A DNA stretch of 64,000 nt from Microglena sp. YARC. Lineage: Eukaryota; Chlorophyta; Chlorophyceae; Chlamydomonadales; Chlamydomonadaceae. Numbering within the stretch: position 1 is the stretch's first letter; each line of letters starts with the position of its first letter. The stretch covers positions 10,606,513-10,670,512 of the forward strand of contig CM039467.1 of the NCBI GenBank assembly GCA_022414725.1, in the 5' to 3' direction. The position numbers were made by a program, and so were the translations under genes. Under the pieces are notes generated by a model that worked only from the letters and a program-made list of their open reading frames with translations, ran no database searches and was not told where the DNA came from. Positions 10,970-21,768 of this stretch are shown here, piece by piece.

Positions 10970-11188
10970 CCTAGAAGTTCTTCTCTTCCGCCATCTCCTC
11001 CAATAGATTTAATCACACTCCGGTGCTGTATCTCTTGCACGATGAGTGACAAAGGAATCGGAAGAAACACTATGACCCCCCCGCCCTTCTTCATTTTTAG
11101 TTGCTGAAGGTGTATCATGCGCAACTTAGACCCTTTGCCTCCCCCCCCCCCCCCCCCTCCCCCCCCCCCCCCCACCCCCCCCCCCCCG

Positions 11189-11220
<32 letters not shown>

Positions 11221-12000
11221 CCCCACCCCTCCCCCCCCCCCTCGCCCCCGCTCCCCCCCCCCCCCCCCCCCCCCCCCCCCGCCCTCCCCCCCCCCCCCCG
11301 CCACCGCCCCGTCCCCACCCCGCCCGCGCCCCCCCCGCCCCACTCCCCCCTCCTCCCCCTCAACTCTACCAAGTAACTTTTCCACCACCATCTCCTCCAC
11401 ACCCCAACCTACCCCCCACCCACCCTCACCACCACCATCAACCCCACCCCCTCAACATACCAAGTTCTTCTCTTCCACCTTTTCCTCCAATACATATACA
11501 TAACCCTCAACACTCACACCCTGCCCCTTAAAACCCCCCCCACCCCCGACCCCTCCCCCCTCATGCCACCAAAACTTCTCTTCGCCATTTCCTCCAATAG
11601 ATTCATCCACACCGCATGCTATCTCTTGCACTTGGACTGACAAGAAGTCCTTCGTCATGGCAAATCAGCAAAAACACTATGGCCCCCTTTCATTCGAGTG
11701 TATCTTGCCATTAGACGCTTTGCCCCCCCCGCCCCCCCCCCCTCTCCCCCCCACCGACCCCTTAGTCACGCACCATGTACTTCTCCACCCCGCCATCTCC
11801 TCCAAAACTATATTCATCACACGCTGTATCTCTTGCACATGCAGTGACCAAAGGAGTCCTCCGACATATGCAAAATCTGGCAAGAAACACTCTGACCCCC
11901 TTTCATTTGAGCGTATCCCGCCATTAGACCCTTTGCCGCCGCATTCTAACCGCCCCACCTCAGCCTCCTCCTCCGCCTCTTTCACTTTTGTCATCCTGCT
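10970..12000 (-). repeat. Three exon-like VQEI(Q/A) blocks separated by C-rich DNA
   Basis: Three related minus-strand segments occur near 10980-11100, 11575-11665 and 11790-11890. Their readings include PLSLIVQEIQHRSVIKSIGG, DFLSVQVQEIACGVDESIGG and LHVQEIQRVMNIVLEEMAG. All share a plus-strand signature of CTCCAATAGATT, CTATCTCTTGCAC and TGACAAAGG. They alternate with C-rich low-complexity DNA. The protein-level similarity suggests duplicated exons; borders are not clear. Confidence 0.4.
11139..11345. repeat. Poly-C / C-rich tract
   Basis: About 200 bp of nearly pure C with isolated T, A and G. All translated frames (poly-Pro, poly-Gly) are low complexity. Length is likely unreliable in any assembly. 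Confidence 0.9.
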
Positions 12001-13260
12001 TTGCTTCCGGTTCCACAGGGCTGAGTGAAACCTGCACCGAATATTAGGTGGTGGGTGTTGCGGTCGGTGGTGCTGATGTTGCTCGATGTTTGGTAGGTGC
12101 TAGGATGTAAGTGGAGGTGCTGGTGTTGGTGCGTGCTGGTGGTGTTGAGTGTATCCTGACACAATACCATATGTCGCCTCAGCCCCTTCTTCCTCCTCTT
12201 TCACTCTGGTCTTCCTGCCTTGCCTCTGTTGCCGCAGGGCCGAGTGAACCTGCCGCATATTAGGTAGTGTGTTGGTGTTGGAGTGGTGTTAGTGTTGTTC
12301 GTGATGTAATTGGAGGTGCTGGTGGAGGCGGTGGTGGTGGTGGTGGTGGTGAGTGCTGGTGGAGGTGTGGGTGGTGGTGAGTGTATCTCGACACAAGACG
12401 CTTTGCATTCGCCTCCTTTTACGCACTTCTCTTCTTGCTTTACTTTCGGTTCCACAGGGGTGAGTGAACCTGCCGCATATTAGGTGGTGGTGTTGGTGGT
12501 GTTAATGGTGTCAGTGGTGGTGGTGGTGTAAGTGGAGGTGCTGGTGATGGTGGTGGTGGTGGTGAGTGTATCCCGACACTGGTCTTCTTGCTTTGCTTCC
12601 GGTTCCACAGGGCTACGTGAACCTGCCGCGTATTAGGTGGAGTGGTTGGTGGTGTTAGTGGTGTTGGTTTGGTGGAGGTGGTGGTGAGTGTATCCTACCA
12701 CAAGGCCCTCTGCCACATCCTCTGTATCTTACGCTCTTCTCTTCTTGCTTTACTTTCGGTTCCACAGGGCTCAGTGAACTTGCCACATATTAGGTCGTGG
12801 TGGTGGTGTTGGTGGTGTAAGTGTTGTTAGTGGTGTTGGTGAAATAAGTGAGGTGCTGGTGGTGTGGTGGTGATGAGTGCTGGTGGAGGTGTGGGTGGTG
12901 GTGAGTGTACCTCGACAGAAAAGACGCTTTGCATTCGCCTCCGCCTCTTACGCACTTCTCATCTTGCTTTGCTTCCGGTTCCACAGGGCTGAGTGAACCT
13001 GCCGCATATGAAGTGGTGGTGCTGGTGGTGGTGTTGGTGAAGTAAGTGGAAGTGCTGGTGGAGGTGGTGGTCTTGGTGAGTGCTGGTGGAGGTGTGGGTG
13101 GTGGTGAGTGTACCTCGACACAAGACACTTTGCATTTGCCTCTGCCTCTTACGCACCGGTCTTGCTTTGCTTTTGGTTCCACAGGGCTGAGTGAACCTGC
13201 CGCATATTAGGTGTTGATGTTGGTGTTGTTGGTGTTGTTAGTGGTCTTGGTGGTGTAAGT
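11985..13260 (-). repeat. Seven VHSALWNRKQSK exon-like blocks in GGTGTT-rich DNA
   Basis: Copies near 12000, 12220, 12440, 12595, 12750, 12965 and 13165 share, on the minus strand, TAATATGCGGCAG|GTTCACTCAGCCC, a good acceptor. They then encode VHSALWNRKQSK or, in the alternate frame, SLSPVEPEAKQDEKCV. Downstream parts vary: KVKEAEEEAEV and KEEEEGAEATYGIVS are open in one frame, while others are open only in the second (GGGECKAS). Spacers are plus-strand GGTGGTGTTGGT minisatellite. Different copies favour different frames, so at least some are not functional exons. Confidence 0.5.
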
Positions 13261-13789
13261 GGAGGTGGTGGTGGAGGTGGTGGTGGTGGTGGTGGTGAGT
13301 GTATCCCAAAATCGGTATACACGCTACTACTCCCTCATCATCACGACACAAAAAACAAGCTACAGACACAAAATAAAAAACATAGACGCAACACAAACGA
13401 CGCACCTCCCCAGCTCAGCAACAGACTCAGCTACAGGCTCAGCTACAAGTACATCGCAAACAACGCACTTGCTCAGGTATCAATGTTTTTTCTTTCTAAG
13501 CCCTTCCTATCACGGTTGGGCAAGTCCCATTAGCCTATTGGGCCGACCCCAGGACTGTAACATACAAACATACCAGGGATATGTTTTCAAATCAAAAAGA
13601 GGAAATCTTATTTATTCTCATTGTTCTCCTCCCTTTTCCCCTCCCAAAACAGGACCCTTATTCCCATTTGGGTCGATTTGGGTAATTTTTAGTCAATCTC
13701 AGTAAAAAAAAAATGTTAAAAAAAAACTTTTTTTAGGTTTTTATTCCGGCAATTTTAGCCAAAACGGGGTCTCGTATTCCAATCGGAAT

Positions 13790-14010
13790 GTATTCCGGAC
13801 AAGTTCTATGCAGCGTCGCCTGCGACGCTAAAAAATGGCGGAGACTGATCGCGAGGGACCGACGTGGCAACGGAAGCGAGTTAGTTACGAGACCGTGGGC
13901 TGACGTGTCGGGCTTCATCACGGTCAGACGGATGGATGGATGGATGGATGGACGGACAAATGGGTAACACAGGGGGCTCCCGCCCCCCAGAAGGGGGGGC
14001 TCCGCCAAAA
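13790..14010 (+). repeat. Dispersed repeat family A, longest plus-strand copy
   Basis: The segment contains GCGACGCTAAAAAATGGCGG, GGCAACGGAAGC, AGTTAGTTACGAGACCG, GCTGACGTGTCGGGCTTCAT, a GGAT run and GACAAATGGGTAAC, then GGGGGCTCC-GCCAAAAA. The same order occurs reversed at 29760-29944, and the tail alone at 8846-8915. No open frame is shared, so it is probably a non-autonomous mobile element. Confidence 0.65.
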
Positions 14011-14024
14011 AACATATCCCTGAT

Positions 14025-15397
14025 ACATACTGTCCCCGTCTTATCAACCTTCTCACTGAGCTATTCAACCCACACTCCCCGCTCCCTATCGCTCATTCCA
14101 GAAACACCAGAATGATACAACCAAAAGTCATATACTTCACGACATAAACTCAGCTACATAAACTCAGCTACAGGCTCAGCTACAGGTACAACACAAGCAA
14201 CGCACCTCCTCAGGCAGGACAGTGCCTGCATTTGCAATCTTCTTCCTGAGCATCTCAACCCACACTCCCCGCTCCCTATCGCTCATTCCAGAAACACCAG
14301 AATGATACAACCAAAAGCTACAGACTTCGCTAGATAAACTCAGCTACAGGCTCAGCTAAAGGTACAACACAATGCAATGCAATGCACCTCCTCAGGCAGG
14401 ACAGTGCCTGCATTTGCAACCTTCTTCCTGAGCTTCTCAACCCACACTCCCCGCTCCCTATCGCTCATTCCAGAAACACCAGAATGATACAACCGAAAGC
14501 TACAGACTTCGCTAGATAAACTCAGCTACAGGCTCAGCTAAAGGTACAACACAATGCAATGCAATGCAATGCACCTCCTCAGGCAGCACAGTGCCTGCCT
14601 TTGCAACCTTCTTCCTGAACTTCTCAACCCACACTCCTCGCTCCCTATCGCTCATTCAGAAACACCAGAATGATACAACCAAAAGTCATAGACTTCACGA
14701 CATAAACTCAGCTACATAAACTCAGCTACAGGCTCAGCTACAGGTACAACACAAACAACGCACCTCCTCAGGCAGGACAGTGCCTGCATTCACAACCTTC
14801 TTCCCGAGCTTGGCAATCCAGGATAGAACCGAAAGCTACAGACTTAGCTACATAACCTCAGCTACAGACTCAGCTACAGGCTCAGCTACAGGCTCAGCTA
14901 CAGCTACAGGTACAACAAAAACAACGCACCTCGCCAGGCAGCACAGTGCCTGTCTTAGCAACCTTCTTCTCGAGCTTAGCAATCCAAGATAAAACCCAAA
15001 TCTACAGACTTAGCTACTTCACTCAACTTCAGACTCAGCTACAGGCTCAGCTACAGGTACAACAAAAACAACGCAACTGCTCAGGCAGGACAATCCCTGT
15101 CTTAGCAACCTTCTTCCCGAGCTTGGCAATCCAAGATAGAACCAAAAGCTACAGAGTTAGCTACATAAACTCAACTTCAGACTCAGCTACAGACTCAGCT
15201 ACAGGCTCAGCTGCAGGTACAACAAAAACAACGCACCTCCTCAGGCAGCACAGTGCCTGCATTCACAACCTTCTTCCCGAGCTTGGCAATCCAAGATAGA
15301 ACCAAAAGCTACAGACTTAGCTACATAAACTCAACTTCAGACTCAGCTACAGACTCAGCTACAGGCTCAGCTGCAGGTACAACAAAAACAACGCACC
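14025..15397 (-). repeat. Tandem array of MSDRER...GTVLPEE exon-like blocks (~9 copies)
   Basis: About nine copies lie at intervals of 147-188 bp, with the conserved GCAGGCACTGTCCTG (minus) near 14217, 14398, 14584, 14772, 14939, 15086, 15245 and 15406, plus a partial at 14034. Each encodes, on the minus strand, a segment like MSDRERGVWVEKLRKKVANA followed by GTVLPEE, and ends GAGGAG|GTGC, a donor-like junction. The most upstream copy is in frame with the long exon at 15397-16602 (SYRERENWISKLGKKVVNAG), which shows the block really is coding there. Spacers contain CAGCTACAGGCT repeats. Several downstream copies lost the MSDRER part but kept KLGKKVVNAG. Confidence 0.55.
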
Positions 15398-16899
15398 TCC
15401 TCAGGCAGGACAGTGCCTGCATTCACAACCTTCTTCCCGAGCTTGGAAATCCAATTCTCCCGCTCCCTATAGCTCATCGAATCCAGCAACGTCTGCAAAG
15501 CCTCTGGCAGCACCACCGTCTGGTGAGATAGAACCTGTGCCTGGCTGAGCTTCCTCTCCAATGGCACCTCGCCCTCTTCGTCATCATCCACAAACGAACC
15601 GAGCATGGAAAAACGAGAGCTACTCTTCGTCGGAGCCTTTCTCTGCGATCGTGTCCCATGCATAGATCCACTGACACCACCACTACCAGCAGTGTGTAAG
15701 GACCCTCCACTGACATCAACACCAACACTACCACTACTGTGTAAGGATCCACCACCAGCACCAACATCAACACTACCACTACTGTATAATGATCCACCAC
15801 CAGCACCAACACCAACACTACCACTACTGTGTAAGGATCCACCACCAGCACCAACACCAACACTACCACTACTGTATACTGATCCACCACCAGCACCAAC
15901 ACCAACACTACCACCACCATATAAGGATGCTTGTGAGCCTCTCTGGGAAACCCCTATGCTTCGTGAGCCGCGACTTGTATCAAAGCACTCACTCGCACTC
16001 AAAGACACCTTAGAGCTGTCCCTAGAAACCCCCTTGCTGGGAAGTCCCTCCCCACCATGGGACGTCTGTGTGCCCTCCCATGCCACCTGGCTGAGTGATC
16101 CAAACCGCCCCGGGTCGGTGTGCGACAGCACAAACGCGGGAGGCTGTGAGCCCTCCCATGCTACCTGGCTGTGTGATCCAAACCGCCCCGGGACGGTGTC
16201 CGACGACACATATGCGAGAGACTGTGGGCCCTCCCATGATACCTGGCTGAGTGATCCAAACCGCCCCGGGTCGGTGTACGACGGCACATGCAAGGGAGCC
16301 TGTGAGCCCTCCCATGACACCCCCTGGGTTCGTGACCCAGACCGCCCAGGGTCGGCGTTTGAAGGCTGAAGCAAGGACGATCGAGACCCTCCTCGTGGCA
16401 CCCCCTGGCGCTCCTTCTGCCAGCCTGGACCTCCATACTGCTGACCTGTCTCTACATGGCCCACCGCCGCCAGCATGGTATCACTGAAGTTCTTGAAGGA
16501 CACGCCACCTGCCCTCGCTTTTGCCTCGTTAGACAAGGCTACTCCCTTCTCTCCACCAGGCCCTCTCCTTTGTGAGAGAGCACTTTTGATATTCAAGCCC
16601 ACCGACTAATGCAGCGTTGGTCTCCCCATACGTCGCCCCCCTCTCTCAGGCCCCCTACTGCCCCGGCTAAGCTCCTTGCTAAGCCCCGTGTGGCCCTGCT
16701 TGCTTCTGACTTTATGCTCCGCATGAAACCCACCACTATGTGTGCGTATCTTCATTGAGCTTTTGCCTTCCCTCACTAAGCGCTCATTCACATGGTCTTG
16801 GGAAGGGCTCCTCCCCACGGTGTTCTGCACAATACCCCAAACTAGGCCACGCCCCCTTTCTTGCACCGCCATGGTCTCCTCCGCTGGCTCCTGGACCAC
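15397..16899 (-). CDS. Long low-complexity exon with two internal peptide repeats
   Basis: A single minus-strand frame is open from about 16899 to a donor-like GAG|GTGCGT at 15397, apart from one TAG at 16606-16608. The order is a basic segment (VNERLVREGKSSMKIRTHSG), then five copies of a ~26-residue repeat (DPGRFGSLSQVAWEGSQ) at about 16060-16340. Next come six copies of a 16-residue repeat (GSVGVGAGGGSLYSS) at 15680-15940, a basic/acidic linker (RFSMLGSFVDDDEEGEV), and the first LPEALQTLLDSMSYRERENW block. The protein is Gly/Ser-rich, with no known domain. The single stop could be a sequencing error, an intron or decay. There is no ATG at the frame's start, so an upstream exon is expected. 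Confidence 0.5.
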
Positions 16900-17705
16900 C
16901 CTCTGGGACCCACCCTGGGTCCTGCCCTGGGGGGGCTGTGGGCTCCCCCAGATACCACCAAGTCCCCCTTTTCCAAGGGGGGGTAATGGGGACCAGTGCC
17001 CCCTGCCAGGGAGGACCTGGCAGAGGTCCTCGGGGTGCCAGCAGGGACCATAGATGAGTTGTCCATTCCCCCAGAAGGACCCCTGTGTTGATCATCCCAT
17101 TCTGCCAGAGAGGTCTGTGCCTTGATTGTCCACAAGCCCCCTGGGGACCCAGAGACCCCCCAGAAACCTCTGAGGGACCCCATTGGTCCTGCAAGTGCCG
17201 TGCGTTGTTGAGTGTCCAGTCCACCGGATGAGGCGATGGGGTCATTCTCCATCCCCCCAGAGGACTCAGCAGTGGAGGACTTGCACTGCCTATTGTCCTG
17301 CCTGCCCTTGTTCGATTCAGATGTCATGGGGGACGGGACAGACCGCATCTTTGACGTTTTGGGGTTGTTGGCAGCTTTCAGGGCCATCCACATGCGGCTA
17401 GGGCTCTCATCCGCTGAACCCTGGGCTGCCTTTCTCACAAGCCAGCTACGGCCTTGAGTTGGGCCGACGACATCAGCGCCAGTCCCCAAGGTCTGCTGTA
17501 CAATTTGGCTGAAGGCTTGGGGAGAGGGGGCCATAGCTTCCGAGGTTTCCGAGGGAATTGTTGGGGGTGGAGGGGTGCCTGTGGGGAGGGCATCCTGAGG
17601 CTGGGGGGGTTCAGCAGGTTCAGCATGCGTGGGGGGGTCCTGGGCATCAGACTGGGTCCCAGCATTGGTGGCCCCATCCTGGTCATCTCTGGCCCCAGCC
17701 TGCAT
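16842..17705 (-). CDS. Hypothetical Pro/Ser/Gly-rich ORF, possible 5' exon
   Basis: An ATG-started frame of 287 codons begins MQAGARDDQDGATNAGTQ and is Pro-rich over its first 60 residues (PPQPQDALPTGTPPPP). It then becomes Ser/Gly-rich with basic patches and ends SRSQRRRPWRCKKGGVA. It overlaps the next frame at 16842-16899, so splicing from inside this ORF into the 15397-16899 frame is possible. A TATGCAG acceptor just at the ATG means the real exon could start at GCTGGGGCC instead. No recognisable domain; it is likely disordered. It may be the upstream part of the large modular gene below it. Confidence 0.35.
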   Translation of the reverse strand: MQAGARDDQDGATNAGTQSDAQDPPTHAEPAEPPQPQDALPTGTPPPPTIPSETSEAMAPSPQAFSQIVQQTLGTGADVVGPTQGRSWLVRKAAQGSADESPSRMWMALKAANNPKTSKMRSVPSPMTSESNKGRQDNRQCKSSTAESSGGMENDPIASSGGLDTQQRTALAGPMGSLRGFWGVSGSPGGLWTIKAQTSLAEWDDQHRGPSGGMDNSSMVPAGTPRTSARSSLAGGTGPHYPPLEKGDLVVSGGAHSPPRAGPRVGPRGWSRSQRRRPWRCKKGGVA

Positions 17706-18840
17706 ACTGGAATCTAGCTGCTGTTGGTGGTGTCAGGTTCCATGGGTGTAGCTAGGAGTGGGATGGGGAGCTGGATGATGCCACGGTGCGTGTGGATAGT
17801 GGTGGTTAGACTGCTGCTGCTGGTTATAATCCCTGCTTCCCCTAGGCATAGCACGAGGAGTTAAATTGTATTCTGTAGACGTTCAGACGCAAGAAGGCAG
17901 TAAGGGCCATGTTCTTCCCCTTCACCGCGCTTCCAGACTGCTCGCAATGGAGTGGGAGAGGAGATTACCGGCAGGCGGCGAAGCTTGCGCGCAGTGTCAT
18001 GGGAGCAATGGCGCGGGTAGGGGTGTTAGAGATAAGCGCAATGGCACGAAAATGGAGCTGGGTTCACGCGGATAAGTTGCGAGCTCCTCGGCGGAAAGAT
18101 GGATGGAACGTAGTAACGATGCAAAAGGTTGGAAACTAGTCGGTGACGCAGAGTAGCGAGTATATGAAGAGAGCAGGCCAGAAAAATGTACAGAGCAGTT
18201 CAGCTGTCCTTAGATTGGATCGTCAGACGGAAGCTGCCAGTCAGTAATGCGATGCTGCTACAATAAAGGTTGATAGAGGCTCGTGTAGTCGAATGCATAT
18301 CATGACATGGTGGTTTGAAAGCGAAGCGCGTGTAACATTATTCCATTCGAAGGTTGTTGGTGTGGGTCGGGTCCATTGTGGGATATGGGTGCTGGTACGT
18401 GGCTCGGCTTGGCCTGTTTGTGACTTATGGCAGTACAGAACGGAAAACCGCTGTGAAACCCTGTGAAGAACACTATGAAAAGATAAAAAACGTTTCTTGC
18501 GAGGTTTCTTACCTACTCTAGTGAGTGCACCTAATGGAGTGCACCTATTGAGTGCGCCTGGCCCTGCCGCACCCGACCCTCCCACCCGCTCTCACCCAGC
18601 CAATGACCCAACCACTGAATAACCCAACAACCAGTGGTTATTCCGTTCGCGTACGGTTTCGGTTTCGGTTTCTTACCGTGTTGTGAAGGTCGTTCGGTTG
18701 CGTTCGCGTTCGGTTGTGCTTTATCATCGAAACCATTCAAGTTATGGATACAATTTCAATGACGAAGTTATTCCCCACTAACTGGTAGGACGTACCAATC
18801 TCTAGTACCAACTAGGGCAGTGTGCCCGTCGTACCGACGG
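17706..18840. other. No recognisable gene
   Basis: Mixed-composition sequence with only short frames. The only local structure noted is a CGGTTTCGGTTTCGGTTTC run near 18652-18672. It could hold the promoter of the minus-strand gene at 17.7 kb, but no motif was convincing. Confidence 0.5.
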
Positions 18841-18845
18841 CAGGC

Positions 18846-18849
18846 CCCC

Positions 18850-18897
<48 letters not shown>

Positions 18898-19096
18898 ATG
18901 GAATGACTTATGGAGGGTCAGCCACCCACTAATTTCCCATCCCCATTCACATTAGGTGGCTTGTCATCTTGCACTGTTGCCATGATCATCCCCATCACAC
19001 GGACACTTGTGTGGCCAAAACACACATGTACATGCAACACCTTAGCCAACCCCCCCCGAGCATCTATGCCCCCCCCCCCCCCCCCCCCCCCCCCCC
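18846..19096. repeat. Two poly-C tracts
   Basis: About 50 C residues at 18850-18897 and about 28 at 19069-19096, separated by ordinary sequence. Confidence 0.9.
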
Positions 19097-19364
19097 AAGA
19101 GCAGCTTGATTCCAGCAAATCGAACACAGCGTCGTAAGGAATCAATGCGATGCCTATCAGATTTACCGAAGTGAGAGGTTAAGAGGAAATAGCATCCAGG
19201 CAGCATGTTGGGCGCTCCATTTCGCGAGCGGACCCTTCCCACCCCACCCACTCATAAACCCAAGAGTCGCTTGGTTCCTACAATGAAGACACATAGCTGC
19301 AGGAATAAATGCTTTGACCCTCACGCTGAAATTATAGGGTAGGGGGGAAAAGCAGGGAGCAGGT

Positions 19365-19520
19365 GTCAGTCAGAGCAACGGGACCAATCTGCACACAGCG
19401 TGAAATTCCTTGGCACTGATTCCGGCAGCGAGTAGAAGCAGCTGTCAGCCAGAGCTCCGGGAATAATCTGGATCAGCGCGAAATTGTTGGGCATTGATGC
19501 CGGCAGAGAGTAGAATGGCA
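19365..19520. repeat. ~79-bp tandem duplication
   Basis: GTCAGTCAGAGC...GGCAGCGAGTAGAA and GTCAGCCAGAGC...GGCAGAGAGTAGAA are adjacent and about 80% alike by eye. No gene. The surrounding 19.1-20.1 kb shows nothing else beyond a CGGACGCACGGACGGACAAC segment at 19871, which weakly recalls dispersed family A. Confidence 0.6.
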
Positions 19521-20146
19521 CGCATTCCCGCCATGGCACATCATTGGCTACCATCAGCGCGCCCAGTTCGAGCTTTGTTCCTGTTGCGATTGACAACACC
19601 TGCTCGTGTGAGTGAGCAGAGCTTCCAGTGTGATTGGGGCCAAGACATTGTCAGGTCGCGAAGCAAAGCAAAGAGAGAACGGAGCGCAGAACTAAAGGAG
19701 TAGGTGTAAGACAGATCCGCAGGTTCGAAGGAGAAGCGAGTTTTTTTTAAATTGAGGGTTGAGGTGGAAATGTGCCAGATCAGCAGTCGACGATTGAGGC
19801 GAAAATGTTACAGATCAGCAGGAAATGCTTGCCAGATAAGCGAAACCATTGCCAGTTAAGCCCTGAGCCCCGGACGCACGGACGGACAACGCAACTTTAA
19901 TAGTATAGATTATGCAACAAAAACATAATCCACTTGTACTTGTTCTTCAATAGAGCGGTCGAACAACTTAGAGACAGGTTACGGGGTACAAAAGTACGGG
20001 TAGTACATGGAGACAAATCAGTACGCCTTGCCTTGGTGGCTTTGGTAGCCTCGGTGGCGCGTTCAATCGATGGATGGATAATCTGACGGCTTGCATGCCT
20101 GCATTCCTGCTAATGGGAATTGCTCTGCGATTCAACTAAGTTAGTC

Positions 20147-20270
20147 GCGCTCTGCCATTCTGCTGAGGTTCTTGCGCTCAGCAATTCTGCTATGGTTCTT
20201 GCGCTCAGCAATTATGCTAAGTTCGATGCGCTCTGCCATTCTGCTGAGGTTCTTGCGCTAGTGGTCACTT
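20147..20270 (+). repeat. 27-bp tandem repeat encoding a 9-residue repeat
   Basis: Units start at 20147, 20174, 20201, 20228 and 20255 (GCGCTCTGCCATTCTGCTGAGG type). As 27 is a multiple of three, the plus strand reads ALCHSAEVL, ALSNSAMVL, ALSNYAKFD, ALCHSAEVL. The open frame is only 77 codons and ends in ordinary sequence, so a gene is not claimed. Confidence 0.6.
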
Positions 20271-20643
20271 GTTTTTCAATCTCGCGGTTTGGTAACACAA
20301 TGTACATCAGTACTGCAGTTCATCTCTTGGCAGAAAATCTTACTGGGCTGTAATTTTGTAATGTAATAGTACTTTTCATATAGAACTCAATGGTTTGCAT
20401 CAGCAAGGCACCCGCACTTCGCGTGTTCGAGACCGACCACGGGCAGAATTGCATTTTACAGAATATCCGCAGCATGCCAGCTAAGCATCAATGTACGACT
20501 CACGGAGTACACAGTACACTAAGTGTACAACTGTGCAGGTGGTCACTTGCTTGTTTTTCAATCAATGGGGTGCGGAAAACGGGGTGAATCTGGCAGATTG
20601 GCCCAGGGATTGGCCCCTGCCCCGCCCTGCCCCCAGGCCCTGC

Positions 20644-20985
20644 CAGCTAACTCACCAGATGTAAACGTACGCTACGCTTAGGTACAAATCCTATGCGTGG
20701 CGTACGTTTGCTCGATGGCATCCATATCCCCAACGTACGCGTAGCATACGTTCGCCCACCTCGAAGCCAACCCAAACGTATGCTGCGCATACGTTTGCTC
20801 CACGGCATAACCAGCCCAAACGTATGCATAACATACGTTATGCATACGTTTGCCCCACCTCGCAACCAGCCCAAACGTACGCATAGCATACGTTCGTCCA
20901 ACGGATTAACCAACCCTAACGAATGCACTTTCTAGAATTGTACGTTCGCCCCACCATGCAACCAGCCCAAACGTAATCGTAGCCC
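20644..20985. repeat. Left subterminal palindromic repeats of the KDZ element
   Basis: Five or more imperfect palindromes of the form AACGTAYGC-N-GCRTACGTT occur at about 20651, 20738, 20788, 20818 and 20876. They are separated by CGCCCCACCTCGCAACCAGCC-like spacers. The right end (24842-24960) carries two more in inverted orientation, preceded by a (TA)n tract. Such clustered subterminal repeats are typical candidate transposase-binding sites. Confidence 0.6.
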
Positions 20986-21049
20986 AACCTCTTGTTATTA
21001 TCCCCTGTCCTCAACGCGCACGGTCGCGTAGCAGAAATCGTAACTCCCT

Positions 21050-21742
21050 ATGAAGAAACGTTTGGCTCCAAGGCCACCTGCCTCTGATCTGTCACCTTTC
21101 GTAGATTATCCGGGCGTTAACGTGCAAAAGGCAAGACTTCAGCAGGGTCCAGTGAAAATAACAATTCGCGGTAGAAATAATGCGTACGTGCCTCGTCGAG
21201 CATCTGATCCTGGTTCTGGTGGTTTCACCTCAGACTACGAAGATCATGCTTGGGATCCAGGGCACACAGGGTGTCACTCAGACAGCGAACCCTCTGAACA
21301 TGCGCGGCGAGTGCAGAATGCAGATACTGCATGGAGGGATGTTATCCCTGACCTCCAACGTCTTGTGATAGACTCCTCGGTTGCTTTGGTCGACTACAAA
21401 AAGGGTGATGCCCGTGCTAAGATCGAGGAGATCCAGGAGCGCGTGGACAGTCTTTCGAACCGCCCATGCAGTTGCGGGGGTGCCTCAGTGACCCTTAACT
21501 CTGCGAAAAGTTTGAGGTAATTTGGGTTAACTTGCTCAGGTGATCTGGTGGTCCCGGTGAAAGTTTGCTCAAACCCAGCTTGCCATGCCCCCCAGAACAT
21601 CGCACACACTGCCATAGAAGCCAGATGTTTCCCTAGCAGTCCCACTGACCCAACAGCCTGGTATGTCCTGGATCTCCTTGAATACTACAAGCAGCTTGGG
21701 CTTGAGGATGGTCTAAGCGGTACAGGTACGCATGTATTGTAA
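21050..21742 (+). pseudogene. KDZ transposase N-terminal part (CxC cluster)
   Basis: ATG at 21050 opens 156 codons to a TAA at 21518. The same frame then continues without further stop through LTCSGDLVVPVKVCSNPACH to 21742. The order matches KDZ transposases: a variable N-terminus (YPGVNVQKARLQQ), a W-containing helix (ADTAWRDVIPDLQRLV) and Cys pairs (NRPCSCGG; CSNPACH). After these comes the hallmark ARCFPSSPTDPTAWYVLDLL followed by YYKQLGLEDGLSGT. The single in-frame stop, and the satellite that replaces the centre of the protein immediately downstream, indicate a dead copy. The family assignment is from recognised motif order. Confidence 0.6.
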
Positions 21743-21768
21743 ATGGGCCATCCTAGATTTAACTTATT

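Noticed and set aside
15605..16369. 254-codon plus-strand frame opposite the Gly/Ser exon
   Set aside because: It mirrors the repeat structure of the minus-strand frame, which is longer and links to the MSxRER block.
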